64,000 nucleotides of DNA from Methanobacterium aggregans (GTDB lineage: Archaea; Methanobacteriota; Methanobacteria; Methanobacteriales; Methanobacteriaceae). Location: the NCBI RefSeq assembly GCF_017874455.1, contig NZ_JAGGLN010000001.1, positions 434,001 to 498,000 of the forward strand. Direction: 5' to 3'. Positions 18,838 through 27,433 of the stretch are shown piece after piece. Every line of letters begins with the position of its first letter. The stretch's first letter is position 1. A program made the translations under genes and the position numbers. The notes below the pieces were generated by a model. The model saw nothing but the letters and a program-made list of their open reading frames with translations, did no database searches and was not told the DNA's origin.

Positions 18838-19848
18838 TTATCTGGATTTCCATATACTTATCAGGTCACTAAGGATTGCAGAGGCTGTTTCAACGGATCC
18901 TGCACCTTTTCCCACAACTGTTACATCGTCTGCAAGGTCTGTTTTGAGTGTTGCAACGTTGAGGGTTCCATCAACAGCAAAGGGTGATCCTTCACGAACC
19001 AGACGTGGCGAAACTTCAAGGGAGTCCTCTGATATTTCACCCACAAGCTTTATAAGGTATCCGTCCTTCTTGGCCAGGGCTATTGATTCCGGGGTTATCC
19101 CTGATATTCCCTTTACCTCAACATCTTCGTATGAAACATCCATCCCCATTATGGAATTTGCAAGTATAACAACCTTACATGCAGCATCTATTCCCTCAAC
19201 GTCCTGGGTTGGGTTTGTTTCTGCTATTCCAAGTTCCTGAGATTCCTGGAGTATTTTTTCATAGGATGTTCCCTCCTTTGCCATCCTTGAAAGTATGTAG
19301 TTGGTTGTGCCGTTTAAGATTCCCAGAACTGAGTTTATATCACAGCCTGCAAGTGTTTCATGTGCGAAGTTCAGTATGGGCATAGCACCTCCTACAGACG
19401 CCTCAAACTTGAATTCAACGCCGTTGGATCCTGCTGTATCTGCAAGTTCCCTGTAGCACAGTGCAAGGGGGCCCTTGTTTGATGTTACAACATCTTTTCC
19501 ATCATTGAAGGCCTTTAATATATGGGTTTTTGCTGGTTCGCCATCATCTATGTTGGTTGGTGTGACTTCAATCAAGCAGTCGTAATCCACATCATCCATA
19601 ACTTCAAGACCTGAAACACCTGGAACTCCATATTCAGGGTATTCAGATATTCTGCCTTTCTTCGCCTTTGTTTCAAGGAGTAATTCAGGTTCAAGTCCTT
19701 CCAGGCATACTGCAGCTCCGGATGTATCTGTAACTGCAACCAGGTTAAGATCTAATCCGTATTTCTCTTTTATTTTGTCCCTTTTTGTGGAGAATACCCT
19801 TGCAACTCCCTGTCCAACTGCTCCAAATCCAAGCATAACTATCTTCAT
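18838..19848 (-). CDS. hom: Homoserine dehydrogenase
   Basis: 336 aa from the ATG at 19848, with GGAGG eight bases upstream; a further upstream ATG overlaps that site. The N-terminal NAD(P)-binding motif is GFGAVGQGV, the catalytic Lys lies in TSNKGPLALCYREL, and the substrate region follows with EASVGGAMPILN and GILNGTTNYILSRM. It reduces aspartate semialdehyde to homoserine for threonine and methionine. The short form lacks a C-terminal ACT domain. A separate ACT-domain protein is encoded immediately upstream (20013-20501), so regulation is probably by a partner protein. Confidence 0.93.
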   Translation of the reverse strand: MKIVMLGFGAVGQGVARVFSTKRDKIKEKYGLDLNLVAVTDTSGAAVCLEGLEPELLLETKAKKGRISEYPEYGVPGVSGLEVMDDVDYDCLIEVTPTNIDDGEPAKTHILKAFNDGKDVVTSNKGPLALCYRELADTAGSNGVEFKFEASVGGAMPILNFAHETLAGCDINSVLGILNGTTNYILSRMAKEGTSYEKILQESQELGIAETNPTQDVEGIDAACKVVILANSIMGMDVSYEDVEVKGISGITPESIALAKKDGYLIKLVGEISEDSLEVSPRLVREGSPFAVDGTLNVATLKTDLADDVTVVGKGAGSVETASAILSDLISIWKSR

Positions 19849-20012
19849 CAAATGTGCCTCCAAATTAGAAGTTAATAAGCAACTAGAAGTTAATAAAATT
19901 AATATCAGTTCATGAACTTGTTAAATAATTTTTAATTCATTTAAAATCATTCATACTAGTATAAACGAGTTACAACCATAATTCAGTTATAACCCTGAAT
20001 ATTGAAATTTGT

Positions 20013-20501
20013 TTATACCTCGTTGATAACTAAAAAACCCTTTGAACTTCCAATGTTTTTTATCAAACGCATTATGTCCCTTTTTTTACCGTAATCTGCT
20101 TCTACTATTATTTTTGATGCAGATTCCTCTGGATGATCTGACATCTTCAGATCAAGGTCTGCAACCCGTACACCCTCTTCTCTGTTCAGGATGGCAACTG
20201 TTTCATTTAAATCCTGTTCAACTATGTTCCCAATTATGACTGTTGTTATTTTCTCCTTTCTCACAACACCGTCAACTTCCATTATCTGAATATCCTGGGC
20301 TTCTAAAGTTCTTAAAACCATTTTAAGTGTTTCTTTATCCCCTTCTATTGTTATGTGAACAGGTACTGTTCCGCGTTCCGTTTTAACATCACGCTGGTGT
20401 ATTACAGCAACTATGTTAGCTCCAAGCTTTCCTATTGGCTCAAGTGCGTCTAAAAGCTGACCTGGCACATCCAGAAGTTCTAAAACAAGGTTAAGTCTCA
20501 T
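20013..20501 (-). CDS. ACT-domain amino-acid-binding regulator
   Basis: 162 aa from the ATG at 20501. The N-terminal ACT domain (LNLVLELLDVPGQLLDALEPIGKLGANIVAVIHQR) has the typical D-x-P-G-x-L ligand turn. A second ferredoxin-like ACT half occupies the C-terminal 90 residues. It lies upstream of hom on the same strand with a spacer of about 165 bp. This arrangement suggests a free-standing feedback regulator of homoserine dehydrogenase, or a small-molecule sensor; the ligand is probably Thr or Met (inference). Confidence 0.8.
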   Translation of the reverse strand: MRLNLVLELLDVPGQLLDALEPIGKLGANIVAVIHQRDVKTERGTVPVHITIEGDKETLKMVLRTLEAQDIQIMEVDGVVRKEKITTVIIGNIVEQDLNETVAILNREEGVRVADLDLKMSDHPEESASKIIVEADYGKKRDIMRLIKNIGSSKGFLVINEV

Positions 20502-20652
20502 TTTTTTTATCCCCAACCAAATTATTTCAATTTATTATGAAGTTTTATTAGATGATTATTAATTAACGTGTCTTATCTGTACTGTAAAATACTTAATCCC
20601 ATATCAGTACAATGGATACGTTAATTTGAACGTATGAACTTTGGTACAACAG

Positions 20653-20868
20653 TTATTTTACCCATTTTCCTTTTTCAGCTATGAGATTACCTTCCTCATC
20701 TAAATGAGCGTTTCTGAGGATTTTTTCAGGATTTTTGTCTTCAGCTCCATCTTCACGTGACAAGTTAACGTTGTCCACTATGTAATAGGTTTCTTCAAGT
20801 TCAGGGATGTCCTGAAGTTCCTTTGAAAATTTTTCCAATATTTTTTCTGCTTCTTTCTCTATCTTCAA
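20653..20868 (-). CDS. gatC: Asp-tRNA(Asn)/Glu-tRNA(Gln) amidotransferase subunit C (archaeal GatC-like)
   Basis: 71 aa from a TTG at 20868 with GGGGGA upstream (a TTG at 20883 is also in frame). It is short and acidic: an N-terminal helix IEKEAEKILEKFSKELQDIP and the C-terminal GatC-like stretch R-x-D-x-x-x-x-x-NPEKILRNA. Archaeal GatC tethers GatA and GatB in the transamidase that makes Asn-tRNA. The neighbour downstream is asparagine synthetase-like asnB, also an amide-forming enzyme. I recall the same neighbourhood in Methanothermobacter. Confidence 0.72.
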   Translation of the reverse strand: MKIEKEAEKILEKFSKELQDIPELEETYYIVDNVNLSREDGAEDKNPEKILRNAHLDEEGNLIAEKGKWVK

Positions 20869-21094
20869 ATTATATTCCCCCAAATTCTAAAAAGATGCTC
20901 AAAATCATGGTATTAGTAATTTTAAGCTGTAATTTTTAATTTTTTTTATGAGTAACCTGAAGTTAATTTCTTTAAAAGGGGTTACACATAATAATTTATA
21001 ATTCCTTTAAAGATAAATTGATTCTAAATATTGATTCTAAACCTTGATCAATGTATATTTGATTATTAAAATTTAAGGTACCCCGAAGTTTTGG

Positions 21095-22606
21095 TTAAAT
21101 CAAGTCTGTGGGCTGTGGCCCCAATGATCTTTCAAGTTTATTTTTATAGGTCTCATCATTTAAAACCTTCTTTACCAGAATTTTATGAATACCTGAACCG
21201 TACTGTGCTGCTTTTTTTGGGCGTTTAACAATGTCAGCCATAACACCAATATCAGCTGCAACTTCCCTTAATATACATTTTCGCAGTTTATCCTCTTTGT
21301 TATTTATTTTGTACTTCATAGGTATCTGCATTGCCAGATCCACAACTTCCAAGTCAAGGAATGGAACACGAAGTTCCACACTGTTTTTCATTGTAACTGA
21401 ATCATCCCTCTGAAGGTTCACATGGTAAAGGTTGAGAACATCCCCCTTAAGGTCTTTCTGAGCAGTTTCTCCCTTTTCATGGTAGAACTGGAGGTACCTG
21501 TTGTAGCCTGCAAAGAGTTCGTCTGCACCCTGACCTGAAAGCATCACCTTCAAACCATGGGAATGGGCCATCTCCGATGCAATGTAGGATGGCATTCCCA
21601 CCCCTAATTTCATGATGTTGAACTCCTCAATGGCATTTAACACAAGCCCTGTGTAACCTCGAACCATTGACTCGTCAACTGTTTTGATGTGTAGTGGAAG
21701 CTGCATATATGAAGCTGCTTTTTTTGCAAATTTCACATCCTGTGAATTTTCATTCCCCACTGTGTAAAGCTCAGTTTCAACTCCCATGTCCATGCAAAGT
21801 TTTGCAAGTATTGTGCTGTCAACACCACCTGAAAATATTATTCCAACCCTTGAGAGTCCTTCTATCCTTTTTTCAACAGATCTTATGAGTAACTCCTTCA
21901 ATCTGTTTTCAAATTCTTCTCTGGATGTTCCAGCTGAACCTAGATTTGAATTGTTACTAACTTCATTGTAAAGATTGATGTTCAGTCTGCTGCCAATGCC
22001 AACGGGTCTTCCATTGTAGAGAACTTCATGTGGGGGCAGGGTTTCAACTTTTTCAATTCCAACCTTCCACAGGGCCTTTCTCTCAGATGCAAATGCAGAA
22101 ATATCACTGCTTTCCCCGTAGTAAATGGGTTTAACACCAAGGGGATCTCTAACCACAGCACAGTCCTTTCCATCGTAGACTGCAAAGGCATAATCACCAT
22201 CAAGGTGTGAAATAGTCTCCTTAACAGATTCTAAAAGAGAATTTTCCAGTTGGGTGTTGTAGAACTTTTTTACAAGATGTAATATGATTTCACAATCAGA
22301 ATCTGTTGTGAATTCTTCATCCAACTTTTCTTTAAGTTTTTTATAGTTGTAAATTTCGCCGTTGCAGACCATGATGAATCCATCACATTCAAGGGGCTGA
22401 ACCACCTCAGATCCAACTATTGAAAGCAGGTTGTGACCCATACCCAAGGAACCATCAGGAATGTTGAGACTGTCCAGGTTACCCTTTATGATTTTACCAT
22501 CCACAAAAACACCGGAACCATCAGGACCCCTGTGTTTTAAGGTTTCAAGCATCATCTTAAGGTTTTGGCCTGTGAAATTTCCCCTTAAACCCACTATTGC
22601 ACACAT
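21095..22606 (-). CDS. asnB: Asparagine synthase (glutamine-hydrolysing)
   Basis: 503 aa from the ATG at 22606. This start is chosen because the next codon is Cys, which becomes the N-terminal nucleophile of the class II glutaminase (M-CAIVGLRG). The glutaminase domain shows HRGPDGSGVF and the M-x-CNGEIYNY motif. The synthetase domain has the PP-loop FSGGVDSTIL and LSGQGADELFAGYNRYL. It transfers ammonia from glutamine to aspartate with ATP. A three-codon longer start would bury the catalytic Cys. Confidence 0.92.
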   Translation of the reverse strand: MCAIVGLRGNFTGQNLKMMLETLKHRGPDGSGVFVDGKIIKGNLDSLNIPDGSLGMGHNLLSIVGSEVVQPLECDGFIMVCNGEIYNYKKLKEKLDEEFTTDSDCEIILHLVKKFYNTQLENSLLESVKETISHLDGDYAFAVYDGKDCAVVRDPLGVKPIYYGESSDISAFASERKALWKVGIEKVETLPPHEVLYNGRPVGIGSRLNINLYNEVSNNSNLGSAGTSREEFENRLKELLIRSVEKRIEGLSRVGIIFSGGVDSTILAKLCMDMGVETELYTVGNENSQDVKFAKKAASYMQLPLHIKTVDESMVRGYTGLVLNAIEEFNIMKLGVGMPSYIASEMAHSHGLKVMLSGQGADELFAGYNRYLQFYHEKGETAQKDLKGDVLNLYHVNLQRDDSVTMKNSVELRVPFLDLEVVDLAMQIPMKYKINNKEDKLRKCILREVAADIGVMADIVKRPKKAAQYGSGIHKILVKKVLNDETYKNKLERSLGPQPTDLI

Positions 22607-22881
22607 AATTATCATTTACTCTTAAATTCAATATTAAATTAATGATCTTGATGTATTTTCTTTGAATTTGGCGAATTTAAAATGCAATTTTTATTTATGT
22701 TTCTTAATCCCTTTTAAAATACTAATCCCATCTAAAAAGAGTCAATTCTTAAAAATTCTTAAAAATGTTGATTTATATTAACTAATTATTTTAATTATTC
22801 GTTTAATTATCCCTTTTAAAAAAATCAACATCAAAACTATTTTTTAGGGCATAAAAATTTTTTTTGCGGGTTGATTTAAAT

Positions 22882-22921
22882 AAAAAAAACCCTGTGGGTG
22901 AAGCTGAATTTATCCACAGGG
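22882..22921 (-). terminator. Intrinsic-type terminator of the HTH regulator gene
   Basis: On the minus strand CCCTGTGG (22921-22914) and CCACAGGG (22897-22890) form a perfect 8-bp stem around a 16-nt loop, followed directly by eight T. The stop codon of the HTH gene lies within the loop. A hairpin plus U-tract is unusually clear for an archaeon. Confidence 0.7.
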
Positions 22922-23305
22922 GTGTGAACCGTCTTTAGATTCTGAACTCATACAGGCGTTGCAGTTTACTGGTATGTTGTCCTTTTCCTTGTGTAACTGG
23001 CATACTACTTCTTCAGTTTTAACCTTTCGACATACATCACAGATTCTGGAGATTATACCACTTTGATCCAATTTTCCATCCATTAAATCCTTTGCAAACT
23101 CCCTTATGAGTTCCTGGGTTTCAGGGTTGAACTTGATTCCATGACCCCTTTTATCGCTTATGTACTGGGATACTGCAGGTTGGGTTATATCCAGAAGTTC
23201 TGATATTTCTTTTTGTTTCATTCCCAGGTTCAGAAGTTCCTTAGCAAGTTCTGACCTTATTGTGGGAATAACATACCATACAACTATTTCACATGGTGGT
23301 CTCAT
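22910..23305 (-). CDS. HTH transcriptional regulator with C-terminal Cys cluster (COG2522-like)
   Basis: 131 aa from the ATG at 23305, with GTGAT four bases upstream. The N-terminal HTH (ELAKELLNLGMKQKEISELLDITQPAVSQYISDKRG) is of the lambda-repressor/XRE kind. The C-terminal third carries six Cys in a C-x-x-C ... C ... C-x-x-C ... C pattern (ICDVC, VVC, NCNAC, HPC) that could hold zinc or an Fe-S cluster. I recall this build as archaeal 'predicted transcriptional regulator' COG2522. It lies close to the sulfur island and could be a redox or sulfur sensor; that link is inference. It ends in a strong terminator. Confidence 0.78.
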   Translation of the reverse strand: MRPPCEIVVWYVIPTIRSELAKELLNLGMKQKEISELLDITQPAVSQYISDKRGHGIKFNPETQELIREFAKDLMDGKLDQSGIISRICDVCRKVKTEEVVCQLHKEKDNIPVNCNACMSSESKDGSHPCG

Positions 23306-23755
23306 CTTAATCACATCTCTATTAATTTACAATCCTAAATTTTTATAATCTTCCTATAGGATTATTTTTAATAATACTTAGTTTAAATTATTGTATTGAG
23401 GATATAATGCTATTTTTTAAGTTATTTCTTAATTCATCATAAATCAAAGTTTTTTTTAGGCTTTGCCCTCATTTAATTGATTTTTTTATGATCTTAATAT
23501 ATTTTTAACCAGTTATTTTTACTTAACAATTGTTTATTTGAATTTTGTTTTAAAAGTATCTATATCTTGGCATTCACTAGAATCTTTCAAGATTTAATGG
23601 GTTGAATAATTGGTAATTCACTCACAAAGTTTTTGGGGTTTTTTTGAATTTAGTAAGGTTAAAATGCCTTTAATTTATTTTAATTCATTTTTATAATTTT
23701 TTTAAATTTCAATGCTTAGTTGGAAAAATAGTAATTGTTAAAATTAATAAAAAAA
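23306..23755. other. Spacer with a weak copy of the sulfur-island palindrome
   Basis: About 450 AT-rich bases, rich in T runs. At 23525-23534 the core AACAATTGTT occurs (flanks TTAAC / GTTTAT), resembling the operator seen upstream of cysK and others but with weaker outer arms. It lies about 220 bp upstream of the HTH regulator start. Nothing else is evident. Confidence 0.4.
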
Positions 23756-24469
23756 TTAGATTCCTGCTCCCTCTGAAAATATTTCTTCCATCTCTGATTT
23801 CTTGGTCATGAATCCATTTACCTTCAGAACATCAGCAGATATTCCCAGTTCATTTATCTGTCTTTCAAGTTCGTCCTGGCGCTGCAGTAAAAGGTTTATA
23901 ACTTCTGCAACGGGATCCGGGAGTGTTCCATGTTCAAGGTCTATTGCACATTTACGTTTTTCAGGCACAGTCCTTCCAGGTATTCCAACAATTGTGGAAC
24001 CTGATGGGGCCGATTTCAATACAACTGAACCTGCACCGATCTTCGAACAGTCACCTACCTCTATATCTCCTATGACCTTTGCTCCAGAACCTATGACAAC
24101 ACCACTGCCAATTGTGGGGTGTCTCTTCTTTTTTTCAAGGCTTGTTCCACCTAAAACAACACCCTGGTATATGAGTACGTCATCACCTACCTCTGCTGTT
24201 TCTCCAACAACAACACCCATCCCATGGTCTATGAAAACCCTTCGCCCTATTGTGGCCCCGGGATGTATCTCAATACCTGTTAATAATCTGTTGATGGCTG
24301 ATATGAAACGTCCAAAGAGGAGATGATTGCGAGTCCAGAACCAGCTGGCCAGTCTGTGCAACCAAATTGCATGCAATCCAGGGTAGAAGAGTATAACTTC
24401 AATTTTGCTTCTGGCTGCAGGGTCTCTGAAAAAAACAGTGTCTATATCTTCTTTTAAACCATCAAACAT
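23756..24469 (-). CDS. cysE: Serine O-acetyltransferase
   Basis: 237 aa from the ATG at 24469, preceded by AGGTGAT at seven bases; an upstream ATG at 24505 has no site. The N-terminal helical domain (FFRDPAARSKIEVILFYPGLHAIWLHRLASWFW) is followed by left-handed beta-helix hexapeptides (IHPGATIGRRVFIDHGMGVVVGETAEVGDDVLIYQGVVLGGTS) with the catalytic His/Asp, and a C-terminal tail. It acetylates serine with acetyl-CoA. It follows cysK on the same strand (spacer about 120 bp), giving a bacterial-type cysteine pathway. Confidence 0.94.
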   Translation of the reverse strand: MFDGLKEDIDTVFFRDPAARSKIEVILFYPGLHAIWLHRLASWFWTRNHLLFGRFISAINRLLTGIEIHPGATIGRRVFIDHGMGVVVGETAEVGDDVLIYQGVVLGGTSLEKKKRHPTIGSGVVIGSGAKVIGDIEVGDCSKIGAGSVVLKSAPSGSTIVGIPGRTVPEKRKCAIDLEHGTLPDPVAEVINLLLQRQDELERQINELGISADVLKVNGFMTKKSEMEEIFSEGAGI

Positions 24470-24587
24470 ATTATCAATCACCTGAAAAATTTTAATTAAA
24501 GACACATGATTAAATGGGGTTTAAACGCCTGATTAATATCCATGCGCCTTCCCTTATATAAGTTCAACTAAATATTTAGATGAACCT

Positions 24588-25568
24588 TTAGATGAAAACA
24601 TCTTCGTTTTTTTTGAATATTTCTTCAAATACCCAATCAATACTTAAGTATCTTTCTCCAGTATCTGGAAGAATTACAACTATTTGTTTTCCTTTATTTT
24701 CAGGCCTTTTTGCAAGTTCAATTGCAGCCCATGTTGCAGCTCCAGAGGAGATACCTGCAAAGATTCCTTCTTCCCTTGCAAGTCTGACCAGAGTTTTTCC
24801 AGCATCTTCATCTTTAACTGTTATGATCTCGTCAATTATATCTTTGTTGAGTACTCCTGGCACGAAACCAGGTCCAATACCCTGGATTTTGTGGGGTCCA
24901 CCCTGTCCAGTTGACAGTACTGGTGATGTTTCAGGTTCCACAGCCACAGCTTTAAATTCTGCTTTTTTTTCTTTTAGAGCTTCTGCAATTCCAGTTATTG
25001 TACCGCCTGTTCCTGTACCAGCAACCAGGATGTCCGCCTTTCCTTCGGTGTCCCTCCATATTTCTTCAGCAGTAGTTTTTTTGTGTATTTCAGGGTTTGC
25101 AGGGTTTTCAAACTGTTGTGGGCTGATGGCGTTTGGTATTTCTTCAACGAGTTCTGCTGCTTTAGCTACAGCTCCTTTCATTCCGTTAGCGCCTGGTGTT
25201 AAAACTATCTCAGCTCCGAATACAGCAAGGAGTTTTCTTCTCTCAATGGACATGGTGTCCGGCATTGTTAATATGAGCCTGTATCCTTTTGCTGCAGCAA
25301 CAAATGCAAGTGCTATACCTGTGTTACCACTTGTAGGTTCAACTAGAACTGTGCCCTCCTTAATCTTTCCCTGTTTTTCTCCTTCTTCAATAAGTGCAAC
25401 ACCTATTCTATCTTTAACGCTGCTTACAGGGTTAAACGATTCAAGTTTTACTAAAACTTCTGCATCAAGTCCTTCTGTTAGTTTGTTAAGCCTGACTAAA
25501 GGTGTGTTTCCTATTGTTTCAGTTATATCGTTTGCTATTCCCCTTGTAAGTTCTGGTATATTTACCAT
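24588..25568 (-). CDS. cysK: Cysteine synthase (O-acetylserine sulfhydrylase)
   Basis: 326 aa from the ATG at 25568, with AAGGTGA upstream. The PLP-binding Lys is in NPVSSVKDRIGVALIEE. The phosphate-binding loop is VAGTGTGGTITGIAE, and the substrate loop EPTSGNTGIAL is conserved. It replaces the acetyl of O-acetylserine with sulfide. Its promoter carries two partly overlapping copies of the 16-bp palindrome (25609-25638) next to a TATA-like TTATATAA, so transcription is probably controlled with the rest of the sulfur island. Confidence 0.95.
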   Translation of the reverse strand: MVNIPELTRGIANDITETIGNTPLVRLNKLTEGLDAEVLVKLESFNPVSSVKDRIGVALIEEGEKQGKIKEGTVLVEPTSGNTGIALAFVAAAKGYRLILTMPDTMSIERRKLLAVFGAEIVLTPGANGMKGAVAKAAELVEEIPNAISPQQFENPANPEIHKKTTAEEIWRDTEGKADILVAGTGTGGTITGIAEALKEKKAEFKAVAVEPETSPVLSTGQGGPHKIQGIGPGFVPGVLNKDIIDEIITVKDEDAGKTLVRLAREEGIFAGISSGAATWAAIELAKRPENKGKQIVVILPDTGERYLSIDWVFEEIFKKNEDVFI

Positions 25569-25608
25569 CTCTTTCACCTTCTTTTTTCTTATATGTTTTA
25601 CACATTTA

Positions 25609-25638
25609 TATAACTATCGTTATATAACAATGGTTAAT
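25609..25638 (-). promoter_or_regulatory. Tandem palindromic operators upstream of cysK
   Basis: Two copies of TATAAC-N4-GTTATA-type palindromes, at 25609-25624 (TATAACTATCGTTATA) and 25623-25638 (TATAACAATGGTTAAT), spaced by 14 bp. They sit 41-70 bp upstream of the cysK ATG and overlap the TATA-like element, consistent with a repressor site. Confidence 0.65.
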
Positions 25639-25714
25639 TGTTGTCTTAATATAAATGTTAAGTATGGCTAGTTTCAGTTTATTTTAGGATAAAAAAAACT
25701 GAAAAAACATTTCT

Positions 25715-26121
25715 TTAAAAATTAAGCCCTGAAAAATCAGATAAAATCTTATAGAGATGGATATAACCCTTTTTATCCTTTTGCCCCATTAAAACCGCTA
25801 AATCCCTAAGGGCATTATCTATAAAATCAGTCATCATAAAGGGTTTTATACCATTGGAAACAAGGAAATTTACAGCTCCCTCACCGATGCGGCTCACAAT
25901 AACTGCATCACAGTCTTTTATAAGTTGTAATGTCCCCATCCTTGAACTTCGTTTGCTTCTCCACCTTTGCAGGAGGGAACATTTTCACGCAGCTCAAGAA
26001 ACTCATAGTTTCCACTACGATCAACATCAAATATTAAAAACTGTCCTGCATGCCCAAAATGCTGGTTAACATACTTACCATCACTGCTTGCAACTGCCAC
26101 CCTGATTGAAATTGGAAACAC
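25715..26121 (-). pseudogene. NifX/NifB-C-like dinitrogenase cofactor domain protein, frameshifted
   Basis: Two overlapping reading frames (26121 down to 25918, and 25939 down to 25715) together match a single NifX-type domain. The first has V-A-V-A-S-S-D-G-x-x-V-N-Q-H-F-G-H and ends in CKGGEANEVQGWG. The second continues TLQLIKDCDAVIVSRIGEGAVNFLVSNGI. Adding one G to the four-G run (25934-25937) joins them into about 135 aa. It is either a true frameshift mutation or a sequencing error. Members of this family bind Fe-Mo or Fe-S cofactors; small free-standing ones in methanogens have no known role. It lies next to the operator at 26199-26214. Confidence 0.75.
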
Positions 26122-26198
26122 CTCAATTAAATTAATATTTTTAATAATTTACCCCATATAGATTAACAAACATATATTTTAATACTCAATATTCATAG

Positions 26199-26214
26199 TA
26201 TAACAATAGTTATA
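26199..26214. promoter_or_regulatory. Palindromic operator between NifX-like and ThiS-like genes
   Basis: TATAACAATAGTTATA, matching the consensus at all but one position. It is directly followed by a TATATATAT TATA-like run on either strand. It could control both divergent genes (NifX-like on minus, ThiS-like on plus). Confidence 0.6.
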
Positions 26215-26442
26215 TATATATGAGTTTTTTGTAACTGAAGTTCAAAAGTTATAAGGAAGGTTTTATATATTTTTCAAAGAATCTAAAAAAATAAATTATT
26301 GTTAAGTTTTATTTAAATAATTAAATTATAGAGATAATAGCTATAAAATTTTAAATAAAATATGAGATTTAAAAGATAAAAGTAAAGCTTATTATTGTTC
26401 TCCAAGAGAATGATAAAAAAACAGCACTATGGAGATGTAACG

Positions 26443-26718
26443 TTGATTGAAGTAAAATTTCTAACCCGTTTTTTAGATATCACTGGAGAAAAAGTCATAG
26501 AAATAGAAAGAGTGAAAGATATGGCCACATTAATTAATCTGCTATGTCAAAAGTATCCAAAGGGATTTAAAGAAACTCTTTTTGACGATAATGGAGAAAT
26601 AAGAGATTACCTTAAAGTAGTGGTTAATGGAGAGGATGTAAGATCACTGCAGGGTCTTGAAACTCCCCTAAATGATAACGACCAGATCGTGATGTTCCAA
26701 ACGATTGCAGGTGGATAA
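26443..26718 (+). CDS. ThiS/MoaD-like sulfur-carrier protein (ubiquitin-like)
   Basis: 91 aa from a TTG at 26443 with GGAGATG six bases upstream; a longer ORF from 26395 lacks a site. A beta-grasp small protein: IEVKFLTRFLDITGEKVIEIE at the start, then LKVVVNGEDVRSLQGLETPLNDNDQIVMFQTIAGG at the end. The terminal Gly-Gly is the site that is adenylated by an E1-like enzyme and turned into a thiocarboxylate. A matching E1-like protein is encoded at 34739-35755. It may carry sulfur for cofactor or amino-acid synthesis; the partner is not proven. Confidence 0.82.
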   Translation: MIEVKFLTRFLDITGEKVIEIERVKDMATLINLLCQKYPKGFKETLFDDNGEIRDYLKVVVNGEDVRSLQGLETPLNDNDQIVMFQTIAGG

Positions 26719-26807
26719 AAACGTTAAATCTCTTTTATGTATCTAAAATTTTTAAAAATAGATTTTTAAGATTTTATTAAACAAAAAAAATAAAAATTGG
26801 TGGTTTT

Positions 26808-27107
26808 GTGGTGAACTATCATTACATAAGAGGTCATAAAGTTTGTTTCAGCGATAAAACTCCTGAAAAAGAGTTTTCTAAGGAGTACTATGAAGATGAT
26901 GGTTGTGAAGTGCTTGATCGCACGGAAAGACCATGCATAAAATGTGGGAAAAAACCAAGCCCTGAGGGGTATGATGCTTGCATTGGCGAGTTACCTGGAG
27001 TTAAATATGCCTGCTGCGGCCATGGAGTTGAAGATGGACATATAATCTTTGAAAACGGCACCACATTGAAGGGATATTTCACTGTAACCTATAGGAAAGA
27101 AAAATAA
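26808..27107 (+). CDS. Small Cys-rich conserved protein, unknown function
   Basis: 99 aa from GTG at 26808 (GTG at 26811 is equally possible; GGTGG lies just upstream). A Cys-rich middle reads RPCIKCGKKPSPEGYDACIGELPGVKYACCGHGVEDGHI, with a C-x-x-C pair and then C, CC: probably a zinc or metal site. I recall similar 'RPCIKCGK..GYDAC' proteins on phages and mobile elements as well as chromosomes, but no function is known. Neighbours are the sulfur-carrier gene upstream and the orphan substrate-binding protein downstream. Confidence 0.68.
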   Translation: MVNYHYIRGHKVCFSDKTPEKEFSKEYYEDDGCEVLDRTERPCIKCGKKPSPEGYDACIGELPGVKYACCGHGVEDGHIIFENGTTLKGYFTVTYRKEK

Positions 27108-27310
27108 GTTTGTTTTAAATAATTTTCTAGTTTTCCTCATTTTTAATCCAATTTATCCCATTTTATTCTTCTTTTTAGTTTATATCTTGTTAAATGCTAA
27201 TTTTTAGTGGTTTTTAGATTAATTGAACCTTTTAGTTTAATCATTATTTTTTTTTATCCTAAGGCTATCTTCTCATTATGATAGGATTCAAATTTTTAGT
27301 TCAATTTAAA

Positions 27311-27340
27311 TATAACAATTGTTATATTACTATTGTTACA
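27311..27340 (+). promoter_or_regulatory. Perfect palindrome plus second copy upstream of the orphan substrate-binding protein
   Basis: TATAACAATTGTTATA at 27311-27326 is a perfect 16-bp palindrome. A second, weaker copy (TATTACTATTGTTACA, 27325-27340) follows with the same 14-bp spacing as at cysK. A TATA-like ATTTAAATAT lies just before it (27304-27313), so the operator overlies the promoter. Confidence 0.65.
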
Positions 27341-27359
27341 TTGTTTACCTGGAGTTTTC

Positions 27360-27421
27360 ATGAAAATAAAATTCAGTTTCAAAAAATCAGAAGTAGGTTA
27401 TCCATGAAAAAAGAAAATTGA
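27360..27421 (+). other. Two tiny upstream ORFs in the leader
   Basis: An ATG at 27360, behind GGAG, opens a 15-codon ORF (MKIKFSFKKSEVGYP) that ends in TGA at 27405-27407. Its stop overlaps ATGA with a 5-codon ORF (MKKEN) ending at 27421. The strong GAGGAGG of the next gene follows at once. These could be chance or a leader controlling translation. Confidence 0.3.
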
Positions 27422-27433
27422 GGAGGATGTTAA

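Noticed and set aside
24592..25671. Long plus-strand ORF opposite cysK
   Set aside because: Shadow of cysK: Ser/Pro-rich translation without domain or ribosome site.
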